Shown piece by piece: positions 46,535 to 55,870 of a stretch of DNA of 64,000 nt. The DNA comes from Enterococcus ureasiticus (GTDB lineage: Bacteria > Bacillota > Bacilli > Lactobacillales > Enterococcaceae), in the NCBI RefSeq assembly GCF_001730285.1, contig NZ_MIJZ01000016.1, forward strand, positions 277,168 to 341,167, in the 5' to 3' direction. Under the pieces are notes generated by a model. That model did not search any database and was not told the origin of the DNA. It saw only the letters and a list, made by a program, of their open reading frames with translations. The translations under genes were made by a program, and so were the position numbers. The number at the start of each line of letters is the position of its first letter. The first letter of the stretch is position 1.

Positions 46535-49500
46535 TTATTTAGCATTCTCTAGCGTAATTTCTATCTCCGCATTATACCTTCCAAGAGAGCTTAGCTTTCC
46601 ATCGGATATTTCAAGGAAAAAACCTTCTCCTTTTGACCATTCTTCACTCGTCACATCATAATCTTTTTCCGTATTTTTATGCTGAACGACCGCTCTACTA
46701 CTGTCATTTAGAGCGACAACACCGTCCGCATTTTTATACTTGATTGCTTCTGGTAAAATAACATTTTCTTTTTCAGTGTGATGTAGTGGTGTTGTTACTT
46801 TAGCTTTCAGAGTCCATGGCTGTTTATCGGTTCGTGAATCAGAAACAACTAACGAGCCCTCAACTGACTGTGGTTGGAATTTAGATTTTTGTACGCTGCC
46901 TTCTACTACACCAAAGTCATACATAGATGGAGCTGACTTGAATTCCAGTAAACCGACATAATAATACTCAACTAAAGTAGTTCTACCATACTCCACCTCT
47001 ACTTCTTTAGTCACAGGTAAATCTTCGGCAAGAATCGTTTTTTCATTATTAATGACTACCTTCGTCATCTTATACCCTGGCATATCTTTGGGATAAATCG
47101 TCACTTTCTCCCCTGCTGTAGCTTCTCTAGTATCATCTTGGTCAATGTATTCGATATCGTTATCTGTCTCTTCATAATAGAAAACATCAAGAATGGCTTT
47201 TCCAGGGTTGATTGTAAAGGATTTTACTGCTCCAGAATCGCCTGTAACCTCCGTACCACCGATACTTTCTCCTTTGAGTGTGTATGCTTGTTCGACTTTT
47301 ACCGTTGTAGTCAATGGAGGGACCTTCTTTTTAGATTCAACCTCGTAGGTAACTTTATAGTCCGTCATTGGAGTTAAATCCCCTAAGTCGATAGTCAGTT
47401 TTCTATCTGTACCCAATTTAGCTTTACCAGCTGTAATGGGTTTATCATTCACTTTAACGGTGTCTAGATTCACATTCACGTTCTCAGGAAAGGCGTTAGT
47501 TGTCGTATAGACAACGTTAGTCAATAGTGATGGATCTTCAGCGGTATTTTTAATTTGAGAGGTGAAGGTTACTTTTTCACCTTCTAAAATACTCGGTTTA
47601 GAAATTGCTAAACTTGCAGACAATTTCGGTTTATTCTGATAATAGAAGATTACTTCTTTGGTATCGCCGTATATTCCTGTAACTGGAACGTTAGATGTTG
47701 GTTGTTCCACCCCATCAACTGTAACCTTACTTAATAAATAGTCTGGACTATCAAATTTAGGTATTGAGTAGGCTTCTCCAAGTTCACCAGTCACAGTTGG
47801 TGGATTGGTCACACCTGGTACTTCTACCCCGATTCCATCATCGATTAAATGTAGTACTTTCACCGTAGCGAAGCTTTGAATAATGGTAGCATTAACTTTT
47901 CTCTCAACTTTTTTCGTTCCTAGTCCGTAAGAAGCTCCTACTTTATAGACCCCAGGGAGAATAGGATTCGGCAATAATTTTATATCTAAATCCGCTAATT
48001 TATTATCCATTGTTGTTACAGCTCGGTCCGTATATGACCAGAGTTTCAAAGCAGATTTTTCTCTGATCATGGTGAGCAATTCTGATTCTGTTTTAGGATA
48101 CTCTTTCTCGATGACACTAAAGTCTTGCCCATATATCAAGTAATCAGTTCCTAAAGCAACTTGAGTGTCTATGATAAACAACGGTATTGTTATATCTCGA
48201 GCATTCCCAACTTCATCCGTTAATGTTACATTAAAGCTGCTAGGTCCAACAGTTCCAACAATGGCAGCGAAGTTTTGTCCTTTTTTTACATCAATTTTTA
48301 TCTTTTCTGTTGGTGATATATCGTCTTGATACTCTAGTAGAAAATCCCTATCATCAAGCGCATGTTCTATTGCAAAAGTATCTCCTTTATCTACAAATGT
48401 TACTTTTCCAATTCCAGTTGGCGCTTCAGTATCTTTTACATAATCTATATTGTAAGAACCTGATAGATTTGATATAAAATTCAATCCAGCTACTTCAGCA
48501 TTTACGGGCAGTGTCATGTCCCCAGTAACATTAATATCTTTCACTTTAAACTTAATATCAACTTTACTATCAAGTAACGATAAATCTTTTCCTAATGGTA
48601 CTGATAACGTATTGCCAACAACAGTTGGTGTGACAAGTTGATTATTTAAATAGAATGTATTTGTTTGATATTTTTGGTTTGGTGGTAATGTAAATTTAAA
48701 TGTTGGCGTCAAGAAGTTTTGCTTTCCACTTATATATTTACCAGCATAATGAACAGTAACCTCAGAATCTTGTTTCGTACTTTCAACAACTTCTCCACCA
48801 GCATCTAAAAATTCTATAGATTCGTCATAGTTTACTAAACCTGGAACAGACTTAAAGGCAACGACAGCTTGTTCCATTGAAGCACCAGTAGAACCAGTAA
48901 AACCCCAGTAGACATTATCTGTTGCGAATGTATCTCTATTAATAGTAACTTTGACTGGACCCAAATCCCCATATTCATACGTCAACGTTCCATTTTTCGA
49001 AGCATCCCAAGATTCCCAGTCAAGTTTCAACAACCGCCACTTCCCATCTCCAAGTCTAAAGGATGGGTACTGAACGCCTGAATGGATCACGTTTCTTATT
49101 GCTCCCGTGCTACTAGAACGCGTATAAGTGCTAGCTTTATCTGGAAAGGCATAAGCTACATGACCTTTGTCATCATTTTTCGAGACATTCTCATCATAAT
49201 TATCTCCGTTATGATAGGGATCGAATTCAATAGCGAAACTTTTTTTCAATTGATCTCCCCCAGGATCTACAATCCAATTATTACCTGATCCATACAATCT
49301 ATCCGCATATATACCTAATCCCTTACCTTGATTCCCGCTAAAAGTGATCGTTTTTTCTGGGTGATTGTGCATGACAAAAACCACACCATCTGCATCACCA
49401 TCAATATTAATATACATTTCAGAACGGAAATTTTTCGTCAAATCCATCTTGTTAGCTTCAGTTGAAAAGATAGCACCTACTTGGGTTGCCTTTTTTTCAG

Positions 49501-49663
49501 TTATGATCACGCTATTCCCATCAACCTTACTATTTGCACCACTTGGTGTAGCAAAGATACCATCCAATGGCACACTTTGCGGCGCGTCAATCGCATCTGC
49601 TGTCAGCGGCGCACAGCATACTAATATTCCCAAAACAACAATTATACTTTTTACGTTTTTCAT
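46535..49663 (-). CDS. large WxL protein with L-type lectin-like domain (paralogue 1)
   Basis: The 1042-residue protein has a signal peptide (to ~24) and a bacterial L-type lectin domain (~35-285: TEANKMDLTKNFRSEMYINIDGDADGVVFVMHN, KSFAIEFDPYHNGDNYDEN, WRLLKLDWESWDASKNGTLTYEYG). Several Ig- and MucBP-like segments follow (~285-880), and a WxL-type domain closes the protein with QPWTLKAKVTTPL and IEITLENAK. The distal W is replaced by Ile. The lectin domain would bind glycans, making this a likely surface adhesin. Its C-terminal 440 residues are nearly identical to those of the paralogue at 50782. It follows the response-regulator gene by 16 bases. Confidence 0.88.
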   Translation of the reverse strand: MKNVKSIIVVLGILVCCAPLTADAIDAPQSVPLDGIFATPSGANSKVDGNSVIITEKKATQVGAIFSTEANKMDLTKNFRSEMYINIDGDADGVVFVMHNHPEKTITFSGNQGKGLGIYADRLYGSGNNWIVDPGGDQLKKSFAIEFDPYHNGDNYDENVSKNDDKGHVAYAFPDKASTYTRSSSTGAIRNVIHSGVQYPSFRLGDGKWRLLKLDWESWDASKNGTLTYEYGDLGPVKVTINRDTFATDNVYWGFTGSTGASMEQAVVAFKSVPGLVNYDESIEFLDAGGEVVESTKQDSEVTVHYAGKYISGKQNFLTPTFKFTLPPNQKYQTNTFYLNNQLVTPTVVGNTLSVPLGKDLSLLDSKVDIKFKVKDINVTGDMTLPVNAEVAGLNFISNLSGSYNIDYVKDTEAPTGIGKVTFVDKGDTFAIEHALDDRDFLLEYQDDISPTEKIKIDVKKGQNFAAIVGTVGPSSFNVTLTDEVGNARDITIPLFIIDTQVALGTDYLIYGQDFSVIEKEYPKTESELLTMIREKSALKLWSYTDRAVTTMDNKLADLDIKLLPNPILPGVYKVGASYGLGTKKVERKVNATIIQSFATVKVLHLIDDGIGVEVPGVTNPPTVTGELGEAYSIPKFDSPDYLLSKVTVDGVEQPTSNVPVTGIYGDTKEVIFYYQNKPKLSASLAISKPSILEGEKVTFTSQIKNTAEDPSLLTNVVYTTTNAFPENVNVNLDTVKVNDKPITAGKAKLGTDRKLTIDLGDLTPMTDYKVTYEVESKKKVPPLTTTVKVEQAYTLKGESIGGTEVTGDSGAVKSFTINPGKAILDVFYYEETDNDIEYIDQDDTREATAGEKVTIYPKDMPGYKMTKVVINNEKTILAEDLPVTKEVEVEYGRTTLVEYYYVGLLEFKSAPSMYDFGVVEGSVQKSKFQPQSVEGSLVVSDSRTDKQPWTLKAKVTTPLHHTEKENVILPEAIKYKNADGVVALNDSSRAVVQHKNTEKDYDVTSEEWSKGEGFFLEISDGKLSSLGRYNAEIEITLENAK
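46541..47870 (-). repeat. long direct repeat, copy 1 (pairs with 50788-52117)
   Basis: The 3' part of the two lectin-WxL genes forms a 1.3-kb direct repeat with an offset of 4247 bases. Within it, about 640 bases (47070-47707 versus 51317-51954) appear to have no difference at all by eye, including third codon positions, while both flanks carry scattered changes. Recent gene conversion is the simplest reading. Confidence 0.85.
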
Positions 49664-49679
49664 TTGTACATATACTCCT

Positions 49680-50396
49680 CTACATTGCCAGCATATACCC
49701 CTTTGAACGAATTGTTTTGATATACTTAGGCTTAGTCGTATCTGTTTCTAATTTTTTTCTTAAATGAAAAATCAGATTGCTTACACGATACTGTTTGTTG
49801 CCTTCTTCACAGTTATTAAAATCATCCTTCCATACATTTTGATAAATCTCTTCATATGTAACAGCTTGACCAGTATGCTTAACTAAAAATGAAATTGTCT
49901 GAAACTCTAATTTAGTTAAGTTTATTTCGGACTCTCCTTCAAGCAAAACACTCAAGTTATTAGGAATCAATTCTAAAGAACTTTCAGAAATCTTCTGTTC
50001 AAAAATGGAATTTGGGTTACTTATTGGTAATTTTTCTTCTTTTACTCTCTTCAATATATTTGAAAGTTGCAAGATAAATTCTTCTTGTTCTTCTTCTTTA
50101 TCCGTTACACCATCTGCACCTAATTGAAGGTAAATTAGTTTGCTTGTCTTAGAAAGATTCTCAGACAACACCCAAATTAGTCCTTTAACACTTTTTCTAA
50201 GTTCTAAGATTATCTCGCAGGTACTCTGCAAGCTGAGTTCTGAAGTTTCCTCAATTACTAAGGCATCCATCTGAGATGCTTTGGTAACCACCTCATCTTT
50301 GTCTAATGTATATACTTGATAAGTAGTTTTTTTTAGTCGCTGTACATATGTATTATTTTGGTGTTCACTAGCTGATATTATTCCTATGTTGTACAT
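49680..50396 (-). CDS. atypical OmpR-type response regulator (pseudo-receiver)
   Basis: The 238-residue protein has a C-terminal OmpR/PhoB winged helix (~140-238: LTKLEFQTISFLVKHTGQAVTYEEIYQNVWKDD..VSNLIFHLRKKLE..IKTIRSKGYMLAM). The N-terminal ~110 residues have a receiver-like pattern, but key residues are missing: the acidic pair after beta 1 is replaced (GIISASEHQ), the phospho-Asp position in MDALVIEE is Glu49, and the beta 5 Lys is not seen. It probably works without phosphorylation. No histidine kinase gene is nearby. It is the first gene of the WxL operon and is preceded by the conserved motif promoter. Confidence 0.8.
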   Translation of the reverse strand: MYNIGIISASEHQNNTYVQRLKKTTYQVYTLDKDEVVTKASQMDALVIEETSELSLQSTCEIILELRKSVKGLIWVLSENLSKTSKLIYLQLGADGVTDKEEEQEEFILQLSNILKRVKEEKLPISNPNSIFEQKISESSLELIPNNLSVLLEGESEINLTKLEFQTISFLVKHTGQAVTYEEIYQNVWKDDFNNCEEGNKQYRVSNLIFHLRKKLETDTTKPKYIKTIRSKGYMLAM

Positions 50397-50456
50397 ACTT
50401 ACTTATCCTCTCTTTTAATTGATTATTTTCATATTTATCTTTCTGCTACATTCCTA

Positions 50457-50519
50457 ATTATATATTTTATATCTCATTATTTTTTTCGGATATTACGTTT
50501 TTTTCCGCAAATATTGAAA
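50457..50519 (-). promoter_or_regulatory. WxL operon promoter with conserved upstream motif (copy A)
   Basis: On the minus strand a TATAAT -10 box (50457-50462) has no good -35 but lies 35 bases downstream of a motif TTTCAATATTTGC-GGAAAAAAA (50498-50519). The same motif at the same distance precedes the lectin-WxL paralogue gene. A promoter lacking -35 with a positioned upstream motif suggests activation by a dedicated regulator, possibly an Mga-like protein of this locus. Confidence 0.65.
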
Positions 50520-50671
50520 TTTTTTTCGATATATCTAGATATATTCAGCGTTTTACGTTCTATTTAAATCATTCGTTTTTTTATAATAAAAAAACTTTTC
50601 TACTCTATATTTTTTAGTTTTATTATTATTTTTCTCTTTTTATAGCATAATTACATACACGAGTATAGTGT

Positions 50672-50713
50672 CCTTCAAAGATGAAACATGTGTTATTGCA
50701 TCACCTTTGAAGG
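50672..50713. other. hairpin downstream of the second lectin-WxL gene
   Basis: CCTTCAAAG (50672-50680) pairs with CTTTGAAGG (50705-50713), extended by ATG/CAT inside. There is no T tract on either side, so it may be a weak terminator or RNA-stabilising structure at the end of the 50782 gene. Confidence 0.4.
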
Positions 50714-50781
50714 AATTATTTACTCGATTTCCAGAAAACTCTACTTTAAAAATAAAATATTTTCTTGATTATTTTATTGCG

Positions 50782-53700
50782 TCATTTTGCATTTTCTAGC
50801 GTGATTTCTATCTCTGCCTGATACTTTCCATGAGATTTTAATTCACCAGCAGAAAACTCAAGGAAAAACCCTTCTCCTTTTGTCCAACGCTCCTTCGTAA
50901 CATCATACTCTTTGGACGTGTTTTGTTGCTGAATGATTGCTCTACTACTGTCATTTAGAGCGACAACATCATCCACATTTTTATACTTGATTGCTTCTGG
51001 TAAAATAAGATTTTCTTTTTCAGTGTGATGTAGCGGCGTTGTTACTTTAGCTTTCAGAGTCCATGGTTGTTTATCGGTTCGTGAGTCAGAAACAATTAAC
51101 GAGCCCTCAACTGACTGTGGTTGGAATTTAGATTTTTGTATGCTGCCTTCTACTACCCCAAAATCATACATGGTTGGAGCTGACTTGAATTCCAGTAAAC
51201 CGACATAATAATACTCAACTAAAGTAGCTTTACCATACTCCACCTCTACTTCTTTAGTCACAGGTAAATCTTCGGCAAGAATCGTTTTTTCATTATTAAT
51301 GACTACCTTCGTCATCCTATACCCTGGCATATCTTTGGGATAAATCGTCACTTTCTCCCCTGCTGTAGCTTCTCTAGTATCATCTTGGTCAATGTATTCG
51401 ATATCGTTATCTGTCTCTTCATAATAGAAAACATCAAGAATGGCTTTTCCAGGGTTGATTGTAAAGGATTTTACTGCTCCAGAATCGCCTGTAACCTCCG
51501 TACCACCGATACTTTCTCCTTTGAGTGTGTATGCTTGTTCGACTTTTACCGTTGTAGTCAATGGAGGGACCTTCTTTTTAGATTCAACCTCGTAGGTAAC
51601 TTTATAGTCCGTCATTGGAGTTAAATCCCCTAAGTCGATAGTCAGTTTTCTATCTGTACCCAATTTAGCTTTACCAGCTGTAATGGGTTTATCATTCACT
51701 TTAACGGTGTCTAGATTCACATTCACGTTCTCAGGAAAGGCGTTAGTTGTCGTATAGACAACGTTAGTCAATAGTGATGGATCTTCAGCGGTATTTTTAA
51801 TTTGAGAGGTGAAGGTTACTTTTTCACCTTCTAAAATACTCGGTTTAGAAATTGCTAAACTTGCAGACAATTTCGGTTTATTCTGATAATAGAAGATTAC
51901 TTCTTTGGTATCGCCGTATATTCCTGTAACTGGAACGTTAGATGTTGGTTGTTCCACTCCATCAACTGTAACCTTACTTAATAAATAATCTGGACTATCA
52001 AATTTAGGTATTGAGTAGGCTTCTCCAAATTCACCTGTCACAGTTGGTGGATTGGTCACACCTGGTACTTCTATTCCGATTCCACCATCGATTAAATGTA
52101 GTACTTTCACCGTAGCGAAGCTTTGACTAATCGTAATATTGATTTTTTTCTCTACTTTTGCTGTACTTTGTCCATAAGAAACAGTCACTTCGTATACGCC
52201 AGAAGCAACTGGACTCGGCAACTTCTCTAACGTTACATCCGCTAATTTATTATCCATTACGGTTACGGCCTGTTCCGTATAAGACCACAGTTTCAAACCA
52301 GATTTTTCTCTAATCATGGTGAGAAGTGCGGCTTCTGTTTTAGGATACTCTTTCTCGGTAACACTAAAATCTTCTCCATATATCAAGTACTGGCTGCTTT
52401 TAGCGACCTGACTATTTTGGATAAACAAAGGGACTGTTACAGTTTGGAAATTACCCGCTTCATCCGTCAATATCACATCGAAACTACTAGGTCCTAAGGA
52501 ACCCACAATAGTAGCGAAGTCTTGCCCTTTTTTCAAAGTAACCTTAATTTTATCTTTTGGAGTGACATTATCCTGATAGCTTGTTAAGAAGCTCTTATAA
52601 TCCAGTGCTTTCTCCAAAACATCCGTGTCACCTTTATCTACAAATGTTAATTTTCCTGTTCCAGTTGGTGCTGTATTGTCTGTTGTATACTTTATGTTAT
52701 AAGAGGTTGATGCATCTGATATGAAATTATCACCCGCCAAATTCATATTTACTGGCAACTCAGTATCTGCAGTTATACCGCTATCTTTTACGTTAAACTT
52801 GATATCAATTTCACTGTCTTGCAACGTTAGATTTTTTTTCAAAGGGATACTTATATCATTCCCACTAATTGTGGGTGTAACGGGTTGGTTGTTTAAATAA
52901 AAGGTTCCCGTCTGATATTTTTGTTTTGGTGATAATGTAAACTTGTATGTTGGATTCAACAAATCTTGTTTACCACCTGAATACTTACCTTTGTATTGAA
53001 TGGTTACCTCAGAGTTTTGTTTCGTGCTTTCTATAACATCTCCATTTTTGTTTAAAATTTCTAATTGATCATCATAGTACACTAATCCAGGAACTGTCTT
53101 GAACATGGCTTTAGATTCAAGAATAGTCGTAAGTTCATCATGCTTATCTCCAGTAGTAGCAGTAAAGCCCCAATAGACATTGTCAGTGCCAAATGTATCT
53201 CTATTTATAGTAGCTGTAACAGGTGGCATATCTCCATACTGATATGTTAATTTCCCATTATTTGAAGCATCCCACGATTTCCATTTGACCTTCAACACTC
53301 GCCATTTTCCATCTCCGAAATACCATGTGTGTAATGGTGGGTTGGCCACATTCAAATGGTTTACATATCTAACTTCAGGGCCTATTGGATTCTTCCCATC
53401 GTCATTAGAATAGGTAGACGTCTTGTCGGGGAAAGTATGTGCCATATGCCCCACATTAAGTGCCCAGCCTTCTTTTTGATCAAGCCCAGTACCTTGCCAT
53501 AAAATATCCATCTCTATTGCAAAACTTTTCTTTAATTGCGGGCCATTAGGATCAAGCTTCCATTTACCATTTTCATTAATGAATTTGTCTCCATAAATGC
53601 CCAGTGATGGTCCCCACAGACCTGAAAATTGCTTAATCGATGCAGGGTCATTATGCAGGACAAATGTCACCCCTTCTCCACGTCCCCACATATAAACATA

Positions 53701-53964
53701 CATTTCAGAGTAGAAGTCTCTTCTTAAATCTAGCTTATTCTCCTCATTGGAAAATATTGCACCGGCTTGATTTTTTTTTTCAAAGTTTTCACCAAAGGAT
53801 GTTAATTTTACTTCACCATTTTCAACTATAGTATCTGAACCATCCGGTATACTTAAAATATCCGTCAAAGGAATCCCTTTTGGATCCACAAATGTTTGAT
53901 CTGCTTTAGCAGTTACCGGTGTTAAAAACAATGCTAACCCAGCAAATAATAGTATTTTTTTCAT
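50782..53964 (-). CDS. large WxL protein with L-type lectin-like domain (paralogue 2)
   Basis: The 1060-residue protein has the same layout as the 46535 product: signal peptide ending near AKA, L-type lectin domain (~35-300, with KSFAIEMDILWQGTGLDQKEG and WRVLKVKWKSWDASNNGKLTYQYG), Ig/MucBP-like middle and WxL-type end (QPWTLKAKVTTPL, IEITLENAK). The lectin half differs clearly between the two proteins while the last ~440 residues are almost the same. The pair may thus offer two glycan specificities on one shared stalk. It is a single-gene transcript with the conserved-motif promoter (copy B) upstream. Confidence 0.88.
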   Translation of the reverse strand: MKKILLFAGLALFLTPVTAKADQTFVDPKGIPLTDILSIPDGSDTIVENGEVKLTSFGENFEKKNQAGAIFSNEENKLDLRRDFYSEMYVYMWGRGEGVTFVLHNDPASIKQFSGLWGPSLGIYGDKFINENGKWKLDPNGPQLKKSFAIEMDILWQGTGLDQKEGWALNVGHMAHTFPDKTSTYSNDDGKNPIGPEVRYVNHLNVANPPLHTWYFGDGKWRVLKVKWKSWDASNNGKLTYQYGDMPPVTATINRDTFGTDNVYWGFTATTGDKHDELTTILESKAMFKTVPGLVYYDDQLEILNKNGDVIESTKQNSEVTIQYKGKYSGGKQDLLNPTYKFTLSPKQKYQTGTFYLNNQPVTPTISGNDISIPLKKNLTLQDSEIDIKFNVKDSGITADTELPVNMNLAGDNFISDASTSYNIKYTTDNTAPTGTGKLTFVDKGDTDVLEKALDYKSFLTSYQDNVTPKDKIKVTLKKGQDFATIVGSLGPSSFDVILTDEAGNFQTVTVPLFIQNSQVAKSSQYLIYGEDFSVTEKEYPKTEAALLTMIREKSGLKLWSYTEQAVTVMDNKLADVTLEKLPSPVASGVYEVTVSYGQSTAKVEKKINITISQSFATVKVLHLIDGGIGIEVPGVTNPPTVTGEFGEAYSIPKFDSPDYLLSKVTVDGVEQPTSNVPVTGIYGDTKEVIFYYQNKPKLSASLAISKPSILEGEKVTFTSQIKNTAEDPSLLTNVVYTTTNAFPENVNVNLDTVKVNDKPITAGKAKLGTDRKLTIDLGDLTPMTDYKVTYEVESKKKVPPLTTTVKVEQAYTLKGESIGGTEVTGDSGAVKSFTINPGKAILDVFYYEETDNDIEYIDQDDTREATAGEKVTIYPKDMPGYRMTKVVINNEKTILAEDLPVTKEVEVEYGKATLVEYYYVGLLEFKSAPTMYDFGVVEGSIQKSKFQPQSVEGSLIVSDSRTDKQPWTLKAKVTTPLHHTEKENLILPEAIKYKNVDDVVALNDSSRAIIQQQNTSKEYDVTKERWTKGEGFFLEFSAGELKSHGKYQAEIEITLENAK
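50788..52117 (-). repeat. long direct repeat, copy 2 (pairs with 46541-47870)
   Basis: Second copy of the 1.3-kb repeat that encodes the shared C-terminal half of the lectin-WxL proteins. The same orientation means recombination between the copies would delete 4.2 kb including the response-regulator gene. Confidence 0.85.
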
Positions 53965-54168
53965 TTTTCTCTCCCAACTTACTTGCGTTTTTTATGTTAC
54001 CAATACATACTCCGTAAGAAAATGCTGCTTAACTATAATATCCTAGCATTACTTCTAAAGTAATTTGTTGCCAAACTAGTTATTCTTCCCTCTCTTCACC
54101 AATTAAGTAGCATTTATTTAGACTTCACTCCTTAATTAGAGTTGACTTCCAACTAGATAACCAACTTA

Positions 54169-54231
54169 ATTATATATTTTATATATATTTTCCATTCCCT
54201 AAATTTCCTTTTTTTTCGGAAAAAATTGAAA
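54169..54231 (-). promoter_or_regulatory. promoter of the 50782 WxL gene with conserved upstream motif (copy B)
   Basis: A TATAAT box (54169-54174, minus strand) lies 35 bases downstream of TTTCAATTTTTTC-CGAAAAAAA (54210-54231), exactly the spacing of copy A. The -10 flanks are also shared (AAAATATATAATTA in both). The motif lies in the 396-base region shared with the divergent Mga-like gene, so it could also act on that gene. Confidence 0.68.
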
Positions 54232-54360
54232 AATAATTTTAAAAAAAGAGCGTCCAGCTATTTTTTTTAACTTTTATGTAGTTTCGTGTTATATTTCTAT
54301 TAGATGAATTTGTGTACATTTTCGTTTTCTACTTAGCTAAAAAAAGGAGTACTTTTCTAT

Positions 54361-55854
54361 ATGAATAAGAAGTTTATGAAAAAAAATGAAGCGAATAAAT
54401 TTGATTTATTTAAAAAAATTCTTTTTAGTGAGAATGGTATCCGAATACAAGAAATCATTCCTCAGTGCAATGATTCTAAAAGTACCCTCTATCGATACGT
54501 TCAACAGATAAATGAAGACCTTGCGCTTGCATTCCCAGAAGAAACGCTCACAATCCAGCAAACAAAATCACTATTGTATGTTTCCATTCCAGAAACAATG
54601 AGTTTTGCCTATGTCATTGATTTTTTAAGATTCTACTATATTACCGTGTCTCCTGAATATGCTGTTTTTTCTGCTGCAGCAGATAAAAATTTTAGTTCTT
54701 CGGAATCCCTTGCCCAAAGCATTAACCTAAGTCCATCGTATACTTATAAAAACATAAAATCTTTAAATGCATTACTAAAACCTTTTAAAATAAAGACCGC
54801 ATTTGGTGACCCTAGCAAAAAAACAAATATTTATGGTGCCGAATCTGACATTCGTTTTTTATTATTTTTTGCTTATTGGGATATTCTTAAAGGCTTAGTT
54901 TGGCCATTCAACCGATCTCCTAAGCATTTCAAAAATTTACCAATTCCGATCTCGACTGCTTTATCACCGTCGCAACATACTCGACTTCGCTATTTCCAAA
55001 ATATTACCTATTGGCGAATCTTATACTTACAAGAACAAGTATCAATTGATGAAGATTTCCTTACTTATTTGATGATTTTGAATGAAGTAAATCCAACAGT
55101 ATTCACTTTAGATTTGAAAAGCACCTTATCTCCTGATGAAATTATGACAGAGCAAGCTTACTTTAGTTTTTTGGCAAGATTTTTTATAGCTGACATTGAT
55201 ACAAAAGAGATGAAAAAGCGAACCGCCCAGTTGTTCATTGAATCTAATTTACCATTAGCTAACAGCGGTCAACATCTGCTTACGTTATTGAAAGAAAAAT
55301 ATAATTTAGTAATAGATGAAGATGATTATCTTATTTTCTTTTACGATTTAATGATTGCTTTTCTTTACGTAAAATATATTGGTATCGATCATGACTCTAT
55401 TTCAGAATACGAAAAACATCTATCCTTACTGGATGTCGAAAAGAAATATTTTTATACAATGGAACAGGAACTTAATACACTGATTCGCTCTTTCGGAAAA
55501 AATGAAGACAGTCTTAAAATAGATTTACCAGATAACTTAGTGAATTATATGACCAACGTACTCTTCTGTATTGTAGATAGCTCTAAAAAAATCCAACCTT
55601 TAACTATCTTTTGTCAATATTCTAAAAATTTTTATACCGTTAATGAAATTAAAAGTAATCTGTTGACTATCTTCGGTAGTAAAGTTATCCGTTATGCAGA
55701 AACGATCCATGAGGCTGATCTGGTGATTTCGGATTGTTATGAAGGTCCTATTGATAATGAAAAATTCTTCTATTTTGATAATGCTTTTGATCGACACACT
55801 TGGCGAGCACTCTTTGCTTTTGTGAATTCTAAACTATATAATGTTACGTTTTAA
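54361..55854 (+). CDS. Mga-like helix-turn-helix transcriptional regulator
   Basis: The 497-residue protein has tandem N-terminal helix-turn-helix units (NKFDLFKKILFSENGIRIQEIIPQCNDSKSTLYRYVQQI and SSSESLAQSINLSPSYTYKNIKSLNALLK), a long helical PRD-like middle and a C-terminal EIIB-like tail (PLTIFCQYSKNFYTVNEIKSNLLTIFGSKVIRYAETIHEADLVISDC). This is the Mga layout. It is divergent from the lectin-WxL gene at 50782 and converges on another Mga-like gene, 16 bases from its end. It probably activates the WxL genes; the conserved upstream motif is the likely site. AAAAGGAG precedes the start. Confidence 0.8.
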   Translation: MNKKFMKKNEANKFDLFKKILFSENGIRIQEIIPQCNDSKSTLYRYVQQINEDLALAFPEETLTIQQTKSLLYVSIPETMSFAYVIDFLRFYYITVSPEYAVFSAAADKNFSSSESLAQSINLSPSYTYKNIKSLNALLKPFKIKTAFGDPSKKTNIYGAESDIRFLLFFAYWDILKGLVWPFNRSPKHFKNLPIPISTALSPSQHTRLRYFQNITYWRILYLQEQVSIDEDFLTYLMILNEVNPTVFTLDLKSTLSPDEIMTEQAYFSFLARFFIADIDTKEMKKRTAQLFIESNLPLANSGQHLLTLLKEKYNLVIDEDDYLIFFYDLMIAFLYVKYIGIDHDSISEYEKHLSLLDVEKKYFYTMEQELNTLIRSFGKNEDSLKIDLPDNLVNYMTNVLFCIVDSSKKIQPLTIFCQYSKNFYTVNEIKSNLLTIFGSKVIRYAETIHEADLVISDCYEGPIDNEKFFYFDNAFDRHTWRALFAFVNSKLYNVTF

Positions 55855-55870
55855 AAGTACAAGTTTTCCA

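Noticed and set aside
47138..47377. Identical 79-codon plus-strand frames at 47138-47377 and 51385-51624
   Set aside because: They are antisense shadows of the conserved repeat in the two lectin-WxL genes, with no ribosome binding sites.
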